54,205 nucleotides of DNA from Clostridium frigoris (GCF_018861865.1 NZ_JAHLDV010000019.1:1-54205), one strand, 5' to 3'. Positions 44,984 to 54,205 are shown, numbered from the stretch's first letter. Notes: generated by a model from the sequence alone, not told the origin. Translations and numbers: made by a program.

Positions 44984-46378
44984 TTATTCTTCATAACAAA
45001 TAATTGGAGTTCCCTCTTCTATATTATCAAAAATTGTTTTAGCTAAATATATTGGAGCATTTATGCATCCATGGGTTCCTCTTCTCTTATATATTTCTCC
45101 TCCAAAAGAATATCTCCAACTTGCATCGTGTATTCCTATATTCCCGAAAAAAGGCATCCAATAAGTTACTGGAGCTTCATAACCAGGTCCAGTTAATGTT
45201 GCCCCCTTTTGTTTATAATTAAGCATATAAGTTCCAAGTACAGTAGAATGCCCTCTATTGGGATTTCCTGTTACTACAGAACCTTGTGCTATTAGCTTCC
45301 CCTTTTTATAAAACCATAAATGCTGTCTTGTTATATTAACTTCTACATAGGTATTGCCTATTTCATTTCCCCCCCTATATAAAGCCTTATTAGTATATAT
45401 AGGTTCCTTTTCAAATACATTACCACGTCTTATATTTTCTAATAATGCTTCTGTTTCAGCATCACGATTAATTTGAAAGCCATAAAGTCCACCGCTAACT
45501 TCTACTATTTGTCCCATAGAGGTTTTAAACTTTCTTGCTATTCCAACGGTATCATATTTTTTACTCAATTCTCTAACATATTTCATAACTGCTATTTCAC
45601 TTATAGTTGCTTCTAAATTTTTATCAATACTAAGCCACTGATTTATTATATTTCCATCTAATATTACCTTTTCACTCCCAAAATTATAAGTTATTTTTGC
45701 TTTCACATACTTATTAAGTAAATTTTTAGTTTCAAGAGTAATATCTGAGCTTAAAGTGTACCTTGGATTTTCATAACAAAGATTTTCATTTAAATCTAAT
45801 TTTGTTCCTCCTTTTAATATGCTTTTTTCTACATCTTCATATAATTTATCTTTAATTATCTTATTTCCATATACTTCTTTAATAACTTTATAGTAACCAA
45901 CTGAATACTTAAAGCCTACATTTTGAGGTTCTATAATATCTGTATTTAAACAGTTTAATCCTTTTATCTTGCTTCCTAAATCGTCTTTATTGTAAACAAA
46001 TAAATTCTCAACATAATATTTTTGAGCCTTAAATAATGAAATTATCCATATATAGCATTTTTTCCTAGAATAAACTTTATCAATACTATTTTTTTCATTG
46101 TACTCCATTTTTATATCTCTTCCAATTATTTCTTCTGTTTTCCCATTTCTTTCTACGAGCATCAACTTATAATCTTTAACATAACTTTTAATTATATCAG
46201 CTGTATCTTCATGTGATTTTAATGATACATCTACTCCATTTATTACTGTATTAAAAAAGAAATGATTAGAAAAGTATAAGGAAATAAGTAAATATATTAG
46301 TAAAATTGAAAATATAAAAATAATAACATTTCCTGTACCCTTACTTTCAAAAAGCTTTTTTATATCAACATTCTCCAT
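44984..46378 (-). CDS. L,D-transpeptidase (YkuD) with N-terminal PG-binding domain
   Basis: A 464-residue membrane-anchored enzyme. One helix ('VIIFIFSILLIYLLISLYF', residues about 18-37) is followed by a long extracellular part with a YoaR/PG_binding_4-type domain (about 55-300). The YkuD domain (about 340-464) has 'VNITRQHLWFYKKGKLIAQG', 'TVLGTYMLNYKQKGATL', and the active site 'GIHDASWRYSFGGEIYKRRG' continuing to THGCINAP. The histidine and cysteine of HGC are present. It makes 3-3 cross-links in peptidoglycan, which gives resistance to beta-lactams that target D,D-transpeptidases. Confidence 0.93.
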   Translation of the reverse strand: MENVDIKKLFESKGTGNVIIFIFSILLIYLLISLYFSNHFFFNTVINGVDVSLKSHEDTADIIKSYVKDYKLMLVERNGKTEEIIGRDIKMEYNEKNSIDKVYSRKKCYIWIISLFKAQKYYVENLFVYNKDDLGSKIKGLNCLNTDIIEPQNVGFKYSVGYYKVIKEVYGNKIIKDKLYEDVEKSILKGGTKLDLNENLCYENPRYTLSSDITLETKNLLNKYVKAKITYNFGSEKVILDGNIINQWLSIDKNLEATISEIAVMKYVRELSKKYDTVGIARKFKTSMGQIVEVSGGLYGFQINRDAETEALLENIRRGNVFEKEPIYTNKALYRGGNEIGNTYVEVNITRQHLWFYKKGKLIAQGSVVTGNPNRGHSTVLGTYMLNYKQKGATLTGPGYEAPVTYWMPFFGNIGIHDASWRYSFGGEIYKRRGTHGCINAPIYLAKTIFDNIEEGTPIICYEE

Positions 46379-46512
46379 ACCGATTAGTCCCTTTCATCAA
46401 AAATTTAAATATGTTAACTAATTTATAATATGTTTGGATTCATGATTTTAAAACTAAATATGTAGATAGATATGTAAATTTTGCAAATAAAACAATAAGA
46501 TATGATGATTAT

Positions 46513-46540
46513 AAAAATTTTATCCATTACAAGCAGAAAT
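46513..46540 (+). repeat. 28-base copy of the 3' region of asnB
   Basis: Bases 46513-46540 match 44738-44765 inside asnB at 27 of 28 positions. In the asnB frame the copy would read 'KFYPLQAEIRVPF', compared with 'KYYPLQAEMIVDF' in the gene. It has stops upstream and is not translated. It is most likely the last trace of a second asnB-like gene. Confidence 0.7.
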
Positions 46541-46572
46541 AAGGGTACCCTTTATTAAAGAGTACCCTTAAA
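46541..46572 (-). terminator. Hairpin downstream of the flavin oxidoreductase gene
   Basis: AAGGGTAC (46541-46548) pairs with GTACCCTT (46562-46569). An A-run on the plus strand side gives a weak T-run before the stem on the minus strand. It may end the oxidoreductase transcript. Confidence 0.5.
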
Positions 46573-46593
46573 AAATATCTAATTGTTGTTGCT

Positions 46594-48600
46594 TCAAATA
46601 TTTAATCCTATTTCATTACCAGTCCAAATAGCATTCATTATATTGGCGGCATTATTTGCATCTCCAACAATATATAAATCTGCTATTTTACCATTCATTT
46701 TATAAAACAATTCTCTTTCAGATTTAAAGCCAACTGCTAAAACTACAGTATCTGCTTTAATCTCACTCTTACCAAATTTATCATTAATTATTACAGCACC
46801 CTCATCAGTTACTTCAAGCAAAGCGGTACTGGTAATTTTCTCTACCTTATTAATCTTTAATAGATCAATTAACATTATTTTATTCATATGTGGAATAGGT
46901 TTTCCTGAACTTACAATATCACTAAAAGCTTCTACTATGGTTACTGTTTTACCTTGCTTAGCAAGCCATAAAGCAGTCTCACAACCAACAAGTCCTCCAC
47001 CTACCATTATTACATTTTGACCTGTAGCCTTACCATTAAGTACTTCACTAGCTGTGGCAACCTTTTCTTTATTAATCCCAGGTACTTTATTTAACATTAC
47101 TTCCTTAGATCCTGTTGCTATAACCACTACACCCGGCATTAATGTATCAATCATCTCTTCTGTAACTTGCATATTCATTATTAAATTAACATCTAAAACC
47201 TTCATTTCGTTTTTGTACCACTTAAGCAATCTTTTATCATCAAGCTTGAAGTCAGGCTTTGATCCGGCAATAACATGTCCTCCCAAATCATTAGTTTTTT
47301 CATATATTGTAACATTATGACCTCTCATTTTAGCTATTCTTGCTACTTCCATACCAGCAAGACCACCACCAATGACCATTATATTTTTAGGATTATAAGT
47401 AGGTTTTATTTCATAATATCGTTCTCGTCCTGTAGCCGGGTTTACAGCACAAGATAGTGGTTTATTTTCAAAAGCTCTTCCAAGGCATCCGTCATGGCAA
47501 CCAATACAAGGACGAATTCTATCTTCCTGTCCAAGTAAGACTTTTCTAGGCCAATATGCATCTGCTAAAAGACCCCTACCAAGAGATATCATATCAGCTT
47601 GATTGTTTTCTAATGCTTTTTCTCCTATGCCAGGCGTATCCAATTTACCTGCAACAATAACAGGGATTTTTACTACTTTCTTTAATTGCTCAGTGAATGG
47701 CAAATACAATCCATGTTTTTGGTAAATCGGAGGGTGAGACCAATACCAAGCATCATATGTACCAACATCAGTATTTAATTCATCATATCCAGCTTCCTCT
47801 AGTATTTTGGCTGCCTCGAGTCCCTCTTCTAAATTTCGGCCTTTTTCTTCATAATCCTCACCCGGTAGTCCACCTTGCCTCCAATCTTTTATACAGCTCT
47901 TAATGCTATATCTTAATCCAACTGGAAAATCTTGTCCTGCATTTTTCTTTATTTCATGTAATATTTCAATAGGAAGCGTTAATCTTCCTCTTAAATCTCC
48001 ACCATATTTATCTGTCCTTTTATTAAAAATTGCGAGTGTAAATTGATCTAGCAAATAACCTTCATGTACCGCATGTACCTCAATTCCATCGTAACCTGAA
48101 GCTTTAGCAATTTTAGCTGCTTCACCAAACTTTTTAACTATCTTCTCTACTTCCTGAGTTGATAATTCTCTACATGTCACAGATGGATCCCAATAATTTG
48201 GAATCGCTGAAGCTGAAACCGGCTGTTTTGCCATTAAAATAGGAGATCCACTTCTTCCAAATCCCATAGTCAATTGAAGAAATATTTTTGTTCCATAAGC
48301 ATGTACCCTTTCCGTGAGTTCTGAAGATGTTTGAATAAATTTAGCTGGATTTCCTGTTGCACACGGAAAAGCTGGCATTATTGTTTTATCTATTTCATTT
48401 TCTACTTTAACTATACTTGTTATTATGAGTCCTGTTCCACCTTTTGCTCTTTCCACATAATAATCAATTGCTCTTTGATTAAATGCACCATCATCTGAGA
48501 TTAGACCAAAAGCTCCCATTGGTGCCATTGCAATTTTGTTTTTAATTTCAACCTTACCAATTTTAATTGTTTCAAACAGTTTGTTTTTTCTCATTTTCAA
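46594..48600 (-). CDS. NADH:flavin oxidoreductase, old-yellow-enzyme/2,4-dienoyl-CoA reductase family
   Basis: A 668-residue multi-cofactor reductase. The N-terminal FMN-binding TIM barrel (about 1-370) has 'KNKIAMAPMGAFG', 'HAVHEGYLLDQFTLAIFNKR' and 'RYSIKS'. A 4Fe-4S cluster motif follows, 'RPCIGCHDGCLGR' then 'LSCAVNP' (about 365-390). A Rossmann FAD site is 'VIGGGLAGMEVARIAKMRG' near 410 and an NAD(P) site is 'VGGGLVGCETALWLAKQG' near 545. This is the FadH/BaiCD/BaiH-type layout. Such enzymes reduce activated C=C bonds, for example enoates, dienoyl-CoA or bile-acid intermediates. The substrate is open. The ATG is preceded by AAGGAGG. Confidence 0.9.
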   Translation of the reverse strand: MKMRKNKLFETIKIGKVEIKNKIAMAPMGAFGLISDDGAFNQRAIDYYVERAKGGTGLIITSIVKVENEIDKTIMPAFPCATGNPAKFIQTSSELTERVHAYGTKIFLQLTMGFGRSGSPILMAKQPVSASAIPNYWDPSVTCRELSTQEVEKIVKKFGEAAKIAKASGYDGIEVHAVHEGYLLDQFTLAIFNKRTDKYGGDLRGRLTLPIEILHEIKKNAGQDFPVGLRYSIKSCIKDWRQGGLPGEDYEEKGRNLEEGLEAAKILEEAGYDELNTDVGTYDAWYWSHPPIYQKHGLYLPFTEQLKKVVKIPVIVAGKLDTPGIGEKALENNQADMISLGRGLLADAYWPRKVLLGQEDRIRPCIGCHDGCLGRAFENKPLSCAVNPATGRERYYEIKPTYNPKNIMVIGGGLAGMEVARIAKMRGHNVTIYEKTNDLGGHVIAGSKPDFKLDDKRLLKWYKNEMKVLDVNLIMNMQVTEEMIDTLMPGVVVIATGSKEVMLNKVPGINKEKVATASEVLNGKATGQNVIMVGGGLVGCETALWLAKQGKTVTIVEAFSDIVSSGKPIPHMNKIMLIDLLKINKVEKITSTALLEVTDEGAVIINDKFGKSEIKADTVVLAVGFKSERELFYKMNGKIADLYIVGDANNAANIMNAIWTGNEIGLNI

Positions 48601-48652
48601 TCCTCCTTATTTATAATATAGTTTTAAAAATCCTGATACACTTTAACCACAT

Positions 48653-48720
48653 TTCAGAAGGTAATTCTCCTTCTGAAGTCGTTAATGCGTCTTCTTCGAA
48701 GCTGTTGCAGCGACCCAGGA
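48653..48720 (-). other. Structured GC-richer segment in the leader of the oxidoreductase
   Basis: A 9-base perfect stem TTCAGAAGG (48653-48661) with CCTTCTGAA (48669-48677) is followed by GTCG...CGAC pairing that encloses the palindrome CTTCGAAG and a small GCTG/CAGC hairpin. GC content is clearly higher than in the flanks. It lies within 120 bases upstream of the oxidoreductase start. One minus-strand frame reads through it, but without a recognisable motif. It could be a cis-regulatory RNA or a small inserted fragment; I match it to no known riboswitch. Confidence 0.4.
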
Positions 48721-48954
48721 GATGATTTAATTATAAACTTGAACTTTTTTATAAAAATGTGACTTAAACCATTGAAAATTAAAAGATTATGAGCATTTGA
48801 ATATAGTGAATATATCCTAAAAAGGATGTTATGTATACATTTACTCATATATACAATATAACACTAAATAATGAATTATCCTTTCAATTATAAAAGAAAA
48901 CCAATTTAATTGCTTTCATACTTAATAGTTTAAAATAGACATTGTGGTAATTCT

Positions 48955-49506
48955 CTATTCGTTTTTTTCTATGTGCACGTACTGATTTTTAAGCCATAAT
49001 AAGTATTCTTCTTCACGATTAATAGCGTGATCTAATATTAGATAGTGCCCATAGTTTGATTCTTTTTTCTTTTGTGAGTCAAAAACAACCTGCATTCTCA
49101 ATTTGAAATGTTCCAATTTCTCCTCATGCAATACTATTTGTTCCTCAAACATCTTTTCTAATATTCCATCTTCTTTCCCACGAATGAAGTACAACTTTAA
49201 AATAAACTCATCCTTAGTTGCCAATAATTCTTGTGTAGGAGAAGAAATCCACACCTCTAGTTCTGCTCTCCCGTCACCCGTAATGGTGTAGTATTTTTTT
49301 TCAAGTTTACTTCCAACAATTTCAGTTCGAAAACAAATTAACTTTTGTTCTTCTAATTTTTTGAGTTCAGGATAGATTTGACTATGTTTAGCTTTCCAAA
49401 ATTCTCCTATTTCATCTTCAAAAATATTTTTGATATCGTATCCTGTTAATTCTTTCTTTTCCAAAAGTCCTAAAATAATATATTTCAACATATTTTTTTT
49501 AGCCAT
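48955..49506 (-). CDS. padR: PadR family regulator of phenolic acid decarboxylase
   Basis: A 183-residue protein of the PadR subfamily 2. The winged-helix domain (about 5-85) has 'YIILGLLEKKELTGYDIKNI', 'GEFWKAKHSQIYPELKKLEE' and 'KKYYTITGDGRAELEVW'. The C-terminal helical dimerisation domain runs to the end. I chose the ATG at 49506, preceded by GGGAGG, not the in-frame ATG 60 bases upstream. It is divergent from padC, and the gap holds two ATGT-N8-ACAT operators. In Bacillus and lactic acid bacteria PadR represses padC until phenolic acids such as p-coumarate bind it; the arrangement here is the same. Confidence 0.93.
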   Translation of the reverse strand: MAKKNMLKYIILGLLEKKELTGYDIKNIFEDEIGEFWKAKHSQIYPELKKLEEQKLICFRTEIVGSKLEKKYYTITGDGRAELEVWISSPTQELLATKDEFILKLYFIRGKEDGILEKMFEEQIVLHEEKLEHFKLRMQVVFDSQKKKESNYGHYLILDHAINREEEYLLWLKNQYVHIEKNE

Positions 49507-49518
49507 GCTTAACCTCCC

Positions 49519-49594
49519 TTGACAACTCTTTATAATAAGTATAACATAATACTCGTAGTAAAACATGTTTATAATTACATGTTTATAAATACAT
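49519..49594. promoter_or_regulatory. padC promoter and two overlapping PadR operators
   Basis: TTGACA (49519-49524) with a -10-like TAACAT 17 bases on could serve padC. Two exact ATGT-N8-ACAT PadR boxes, at 49565-49580 and 49579-49594, overlap by two bases and are spaced 14 bases apart. Two such dyads would let two PadR dimers bind side by side in front of padC. Confidence 0.8.
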
Positions 49595-49624
49595 ACTGCT
49601 TTTATATTTTAAGGAGGAAAAACA

Positions 49625-50167
49625 ATGAAAAAAGAGAAAGAATTTAAAGACTTACAAGATTTTTTAGGAACTCATTTTATATATACTTATGATAATGGCT
49701 GGGAATATGAATGGTATGCAAAAAATGACCATACAGTTGATTATCGTATCCATGGTGGCATGGTAGCTGGAAGATGGGTAACAGACCAAGAAGCAGATAT
49801 TGTAAAATTAACAGATGGCGTATTTAAAATTACTTGGACTGAACCAACTGGTACAGATGTAGCTTTAGACTTCATGCCAAATGAAAAAAAATTACATGGC
49901 GTTATCTTCTTCCCTAAATGGGTTCATGAACATCCAGAAATTACAGTAACTTATCAAAATGAACACATTGATTTAATGGAAGAAGCTAGGGAAAAATATG
50001 AAACCTATCCTAAATATATTGTTCCTGAATTTGCAACCATAACTTATATGGGTGATGCAGGACAAAACAACAATGATGTCATCAGTGAAACTCCATATAA
50101 AGGGATGACAGATGATATTCGTAATGGCAAATATTTTGATGAGAACTATAAAAAAATCAAGAAATAA
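49625..50167 (+). CDS. padC: Phenolic acid decarboxylase
   Basis: Removes CO2 from hydroxycinnamic acids (p-coumaric, ferulic, caffeic) to give vinyl phenols, a detoxification step in the cytoplasm. The 180-residue length is normal. The conserved sequence includes '[20 protein letters not shown]', '[14 protein letters not shown]' and '[20 protein letters not shown]', with the Tyr/Arg/Glu active-site region in the beta barrel ('[11 protein letters not shown]', 'GRWV', 'WTEPTG'). '[14 protein letters not shown]' is typical. The ATG has AAGGAGG. It is controlled by the divergent PadR through tandem operators, and it ends in a strong terminator. Confidence 0.97.
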   Translation: MKKEKEFKDLQDFLGTHFIYTYDNGWEYEWYAKNDHTVDYRIHGGMVAGRWVTDQEADIVKLTDGVFKITWTEPTGTDVALDFMPNEKKLHGVIFFPKWVHEHPEITVTYQNEHIDLMEEAREKYETYPKYIVPEFATITYMGDAGQNNNDVISETPYKGMTDDIRNGKYFDENYKKIKK

Positions 50168-50181
50168 GCCCCCTATCCTAG

Positions 50182-50230
50182 AATTAACACAAAAACACCT
50201 ATAATTTAATATAGGGTTTTTGTGTTAATT
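50182..50230. terminator. Long terminator of padC
   Basis: An arm AATTAACACAAAAAC (from 50182) pairs with GTTTTTGTGTTAATT (ending 50230) around an inner CCTATA/TATAGG helix. The stem is more than 20 bases with one mismatch. Confidence 0.88.
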
Positions 50231-50235
50231 CTATT

Positions 50236-50469
50236 TTACATAAGGATACAACCAAGGCTAAACATAGATTCTTTAAATGGTCGCATATCTAACATAGGCT
50301 CACTCATGTGCAACTGACGCATTACAAATATGACCAATGAAATAACCGAAACAATTATAGGACCTGCTATTAAATAGGTGTATAAACTACCAATATTACT
50401 AACACCATATATAATTCCACCGAATCCTATAGTAGATAATATAATACATACGATATCTATAGTTGGCTT
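50236..50469 (-). pseudogene. Remnant of a DHA2-family MFS drug exporter (EmrB/QacA type)
   Basis: A 77-codon minus-strand frame, closed by a stop codon at each end, reads 'KPTIDIVCIILSTIGFGGII', later 'IAGPIIVSVISLVIFVMRQL', and ends 'PMLDMRPFKESMFSLGCILM'. The segment 'LSTIGFGG...YG', a following helix, and 'RQL...EPMLDxRxFK' is highly typical of the middle of 14-helix DHA2 exporters. The rest of the gene is absent on both sides. No start or ribosome binding site exists. It lies between padC and marR, and MarR regulators often control such exporters, so this may be the lost partner. Confidence 0.85.
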
Positions 50470-50514
50470 TTAAATATCGTTTTGTTGAAAAAAAAATAAA
50501 AAAGTGTATAATTA

Positions 50515-50543
50515 CTTGTTGTACCAACTATTTATACGACAAG
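50515..50543. promoter_or_regulatory. Candidate MarR operator over its own promoter
   Basis: CTTGTTGTA (50515-50523) and TACGACAAG (50535-50543) form an inverted repeat with one mismatch. It begins directly after a TATAAT (50507-50512) that has TTGTTG 19 bases upstream. Binding here would block marR transcription. Confidence 0.6.
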
Positions 50544-50567
50544 TCTATTTCATGGAGATGAAAAAAT

Positions 50568-51017
50568 ATGTTTAACTCTTACGATCAAGATATTGGAATG
50601 TTATCCAACAAAATTAATAAGAAACTAATACATTATCTTAATAACAAACTTGAAAAATTTAATATCACAACTGAGCAATGGTTAGTATTAATTCGATTAT
50701 CTAAACAAAACAAAATAAGTCAAAAAAATTTAGCCGAGGTTTCAAGTAAAGATCAATCTACTTTAACTAGAATAATTGATATACTTGAAAGAAAAAACTT
50801 TATTGAAAGGCATCCAAATAAAGAAGACCGCCGTTCAATTGCTATACATATAACAGCTGATGGGTTAGATACTTGTAAAAAAGTAACGCCTTTTTTAGAT
50901 GTTATATTTAATGACATTCTCAAAGGTATATCTTACGAGAGGCTGAAAATATTTAATGAGGTCTTTTTACAAATTGATGAAAATATAGACAATTTAAAAC
51001 ACAGCAGTAATAATTAG
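50568..51017 (+). CDS. MarR family transcriptional regulator
   Basis: A 149-residue winged-helix regulator. 'TTEQWLVLIRLSKQNKISQK' and 'LAEVSSKDQSTLTRIIDILE' cover the DNA-reading helices. The wing is 'RKNFIERHPNKEDRRSIAIH', with the conserved 'DRR'. N- and C-terminal helices make the dimer. It is first in a run marR-GNAT-padR, with gaps of 31 and 16 bases. MarR proteins usually repress exporters or stress genes and are released by small aromatic compounds. An inverted repeat in its own promoter suggests autorepression. Confidence 0.92.
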   Translation: MFNSYDQDIGMLSNKINKKLIHYLNNKLEKFNITTEQWLVLIRLSKQNKISQKNLAEVSSKDQSTLTRIIDILERKNFIERHPNKEDRRSIAIHITADGLDTCKKVTPFLDVIFNDILKGISYERLKIFNEVFLQIDENIDNLKHSSNN

Positions 51018-51048
51018 AAATAAAATTGACTAATCTGAGGTGAGTTAG

Positions 51049-51477
51049 ATGGAAGTTGAAATAATAATTAGGGCTATGGAAGAATCAGATTTAGAATACG
51101 TCCTTGAATTAAGGAACATAGATTCTAATTCTGTAGTTTCAAAAAATTTTTATAAAAAGGAAGTTTTAATGAACTACTTAAAAAGAAATCCTGAAGTTAG
51201 TTCAGTAGCGTGTACAGTGGAAGGGAAAATAATTGGTTTTCTATTATGTGGACATGATGGAATACGGGGTTTCATTTACCATATAGCTGTTTATGATAAA
51301 TATGAAATCAGACGAATAAGCAAAATAATGGTAAATCGTTCATTATCCGAATTAAAAAAAGTTGGAATAAATACAGGTTTTATATTTACCCAAAGTAGCA
51401 CTTTTGATTTAGAAGAATTTTGGGACTCCATTGGATGGACAGTAATTCCAGATAAGACATCTAAAGAAAACACATAA
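51049..51477 (+). CDS. GNAT family N-acetyltransferase
   Basis: A 142-residue GNAT-fold protein with 'IIIRAMEESDLEYVLELRNI' at the start, 'VACTVEGKIIGFLLCGHDG' as the central strands, and 'GFIYHIAVYDKYEIRRISKI' as the acetyl-CoA-binding segment. In that segment the usual R/Q-x-x-G-x-G/A is changed to 'YEIRRISKIM', so the pyrophosphate loop looks weak. The C-terminal part is short. The substrate is unknown. It follows marR closely and so is probably under MarR control, which hints at a small-molecule or drug acetylation role. Confidence 0.82.
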   Translation: MEVEIIIRAMEESDLEYVLELRNIDSNSVVSKNFYKKEVLMNYLKRNPEVSSVACTVEGKIIGFLLCGHDGIRGFIYHIAVYDKYEIRRISKIMVNRSLSELKKVGINTGFIFTQSSTFDLEEFWDSIGWTVIPDKTSKENT

Positions 51478-51493
51478 GACTAAAGGAAGAGGT

Positions 51494-52048
51494 ATGTTAA
51501 TGAGGACTCTTAAATATGCAATTTTAGGATTAATAAATAGAAAGCCTATAACTGGTTATGACATAGGAAAAGAATTTAATTTTCAATTAGCTGAGTTTTG
51601 GAGTGCAAAACTCAGCCAGATATATCCAGAATTAAAAAAATTAGTCGAAGAAAAACTTATAGTTTATGATATCGAAATTAGTGGAGATGTATTAGAAAAA
51701 AAAGTTTATGATATTACAGAAGAAGGTAAAAAAGAATTTTTAAAATGGCTAAAAAAAGATGTCCCTATGGAACCAACCCCCAAAAATATTTTTCGCCTTA
51801 GAATGTATTTTTCAAATAATTTAGATGTAGACACTAGAATTGATTTATTGGAACATCAATTACTTAAACATCATGAAAGGCTTACCTTTTTATACGAGCA
51901 AAAGGAACCTTATGATAACGTTCCACCTCTTAATAGTGATGTCTTTGGAGATTATCTGGTTCTAGACGGAGCTATTATACGAGAAAAGTCTACTATTAAA
52001 TGGTTAGAAAATTGTATTAATTATTGTAAAAATGGTAATGAGATATAA
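51494..52048 (+). CDS. Second PadR family regulator
   Basis: A 184-residue paralog of the PadR at 48955. Shared blocks include 'GYDI...F....EFW.AK' and 'QIYPELKKL', then 'LEKK.Y.IT..G'. The helix-turn-helix and the C-terminal dimer domain are complete. The start ATG lies six bases after AAGGA. It is the last gene of the marR-GNAT-padR run and ends before two hairpins. The strong similarity to the PadC regulator suggests a duplication, and it might recognise a related ATGT/ACAT site. Its target is not visible here. Confidence 0.9.
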   Translation: MLMRTLKYAILGLINRKPITGYDIGKEFNFQLAEFWSAKLSQIYPELKKLVEEKLIVYDIEISGDVLEKKVYDITEEGKKEFLKWLKKDVPMEPTPKNIFRLRMYFSNNLDVDTRIDLLEHQLLKHHERLTFLYEQKEPYDNVPPLNSDVFGDYLVLDGAIIREKSTIKWLENCINYCKNGNEI

Positions 52049-52058
52049 AACAATAAGC

Positions 52059-52085
52059 CCTATCAAACAATGAAAGTTTGATAGG
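52059..52085 (+). terminator. First hairpin after the padR paralog
   Basis: CCTATCAAAC (52059-52068) pairs with GTTTGATAGG (52076-52085), a perfect 10-base stem with a seven-base loop. No strong T-run follows. Confidence 0.65.
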
Positions 52086-52117
52086 ACTCAAAATGTATCT
52101 CTATTCTATTCAAAATG

Positions 52118-52160
52118 AACATTAACAAATTGTGTTCTCAATTTGTTAATGTTTATTTGG
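52118..52160. terminator. Second terminator, between convergent genes
   Basis: AACATTAACAAATTG (52118-52132) pairs with CAATTTGTTAATGTT (52139-52153), followed by TATTTGG. It is placed 33 bases beyond the first hairpin and 35 bases past the convergent GH1 gene end. Confidence 0.78.
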
Positions 52161-52192
52161 GAATTTTTAGAAAAAGCCTTATATTATTCCTC

Positions 52193-53915
<1,723 letters not shown>

Positions 53916-54205
53916 TTAATTACATCTTCCTCTCTTTATTATAAATTACTCTTGATATCTCACTCATTCTTAAAATCTCATCATTTCAAAAAGAAACTTT
54001 CTTGTTATATATTGAATTATTGTATTTATATGGGCATAGGTGGATGACTTAAATAGAGCTCTGCTTTTTTGTTAAATTATGGCTACGACGGATGTCCGCA
54101 TTATCTCTGGTAACTTACCCTTCCATGTCTCACAGGATCTATGTCCTAAATTCCTTCGTTCAGTCTATCCAAGAGGCGGATGTCAGTATTGGCTCCTTTA
54201 CCGGG
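53916..54205. other. Right-edge intergenic DNA ending in a GC-richer segment
   Basis: Bases 53916-54070 are AT-rich, with no clear gene. From about 54080 to the end, composition shifts to roughly half GC. A near-direct repeat CGGATGTC(C/A)G(C/T)ATT appears at 54089-54102 and 54177-54190. No frame with a start is visible. It may be the end of a mobile element or a foreign gene that continues beyond the window. Confidence 0.4.

Noticed and set aside
48654-48848. Minus-strand frame of 64 codons with an Arg-rich tail
   Set aside because: It has no ribosome binding site. The Arg-rich part is only a read-through of the structured GC-richer segment, and the frame lies in a leader region.

Overview
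The window looks like chromosomal DNA of a low-GC, endospore-forming Clostridium (Clostridium sensu stricto). The reasons are AT-rich codon use, strong purine-rich ribosome binding sites, frequent TTG/GTG starts, a GerMN lipoprotein, a SleB-type LysM hydrolase behind a c-di-AMP riboswitch, a Firmicute-type LexA box, and a divergent padR-padC pair. The species cannot be fixed from the sequence alone. Nearly all genes are intact. At least four gene remnants and one gutted leader RNA show ongoing decay.

Layout. (1) 0.4-6.1 kb: TetR regulator, GalU, an MGT-type UDP-sugar glycosyltransferase, a secreted YiiX-like protein, a GerMN lipoprotein, and a small membrane protein that seems to start at ATT. 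(2) 6.2-15.3 kb, mostly minus strand: a NatAB-like exporter, a DsbA-like remnant, two tandem ornithine-cyclodeaminase-like (TIGR00300/ArgZ C-terminal type) paralogs, luxS, a chemotaxis receptor with a shortened signalling tip, and a Y-family DNA polymerase under a LexA box. (3) 15.4-23.2 kb, minus strand: a complete four-gene Wadjet plasmid-defence operon in the order jetD-jetA-jetB-jetC. (4) 23.5-25.5 kb: polysaccharide deacetylase and the riboswitch-controlled hydrolase. (5) 25.5-32.4 kb: a non-canonical Hsp70 operon (DnaK, DUF5685, J protein, zinc-ribbon membrane protein), an ABC/FtsX fusion whose ATPase motifs are damaged, and a divergent two-component system. (6) 32.4-38 kb: a transglycosylase fragment, a class B PBP, an aromatic-acid-exporter-like protein, and a secreted protein in which an amidase_3 domain has lost its zinc ligands.

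(7) 38.2-42.9 kb is the most unusual block: a DUF2920 hydrolase, a Maf-type protein glycosyltransferase, and four stand-alone single-domain beta-sandwich proteins that share one motif and have no signal peptide. No flagellar gene is present. A sigma-K-like promoter precedes the block, so I propose a glycosylated spore-surface or other non-flagellar structure. (8) 43-54 kb: asnB behind an internally deleted T-box leader, an L,D-transpeptidase, an old-yellow-enzyme-type reductase, PadR/PadC with two overlapping PadR operators, an MFS remnant, MarR-GNAT-PadR, and a GH1 6-phospho-beta-glucosidase.

Cell-envelope functions recur across the window (deacetylase, hydrolase, L,D-transpeptidase, PBP, pseudo-amidase, YiiX-like protein). 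Two promoters, for natAB and for the deacetylase, share a palindromic box and the same -35/-10 spacing, which suggests a shared regulator. Coordinates were read by hand. Family calls rest on motifs and not on database searches.
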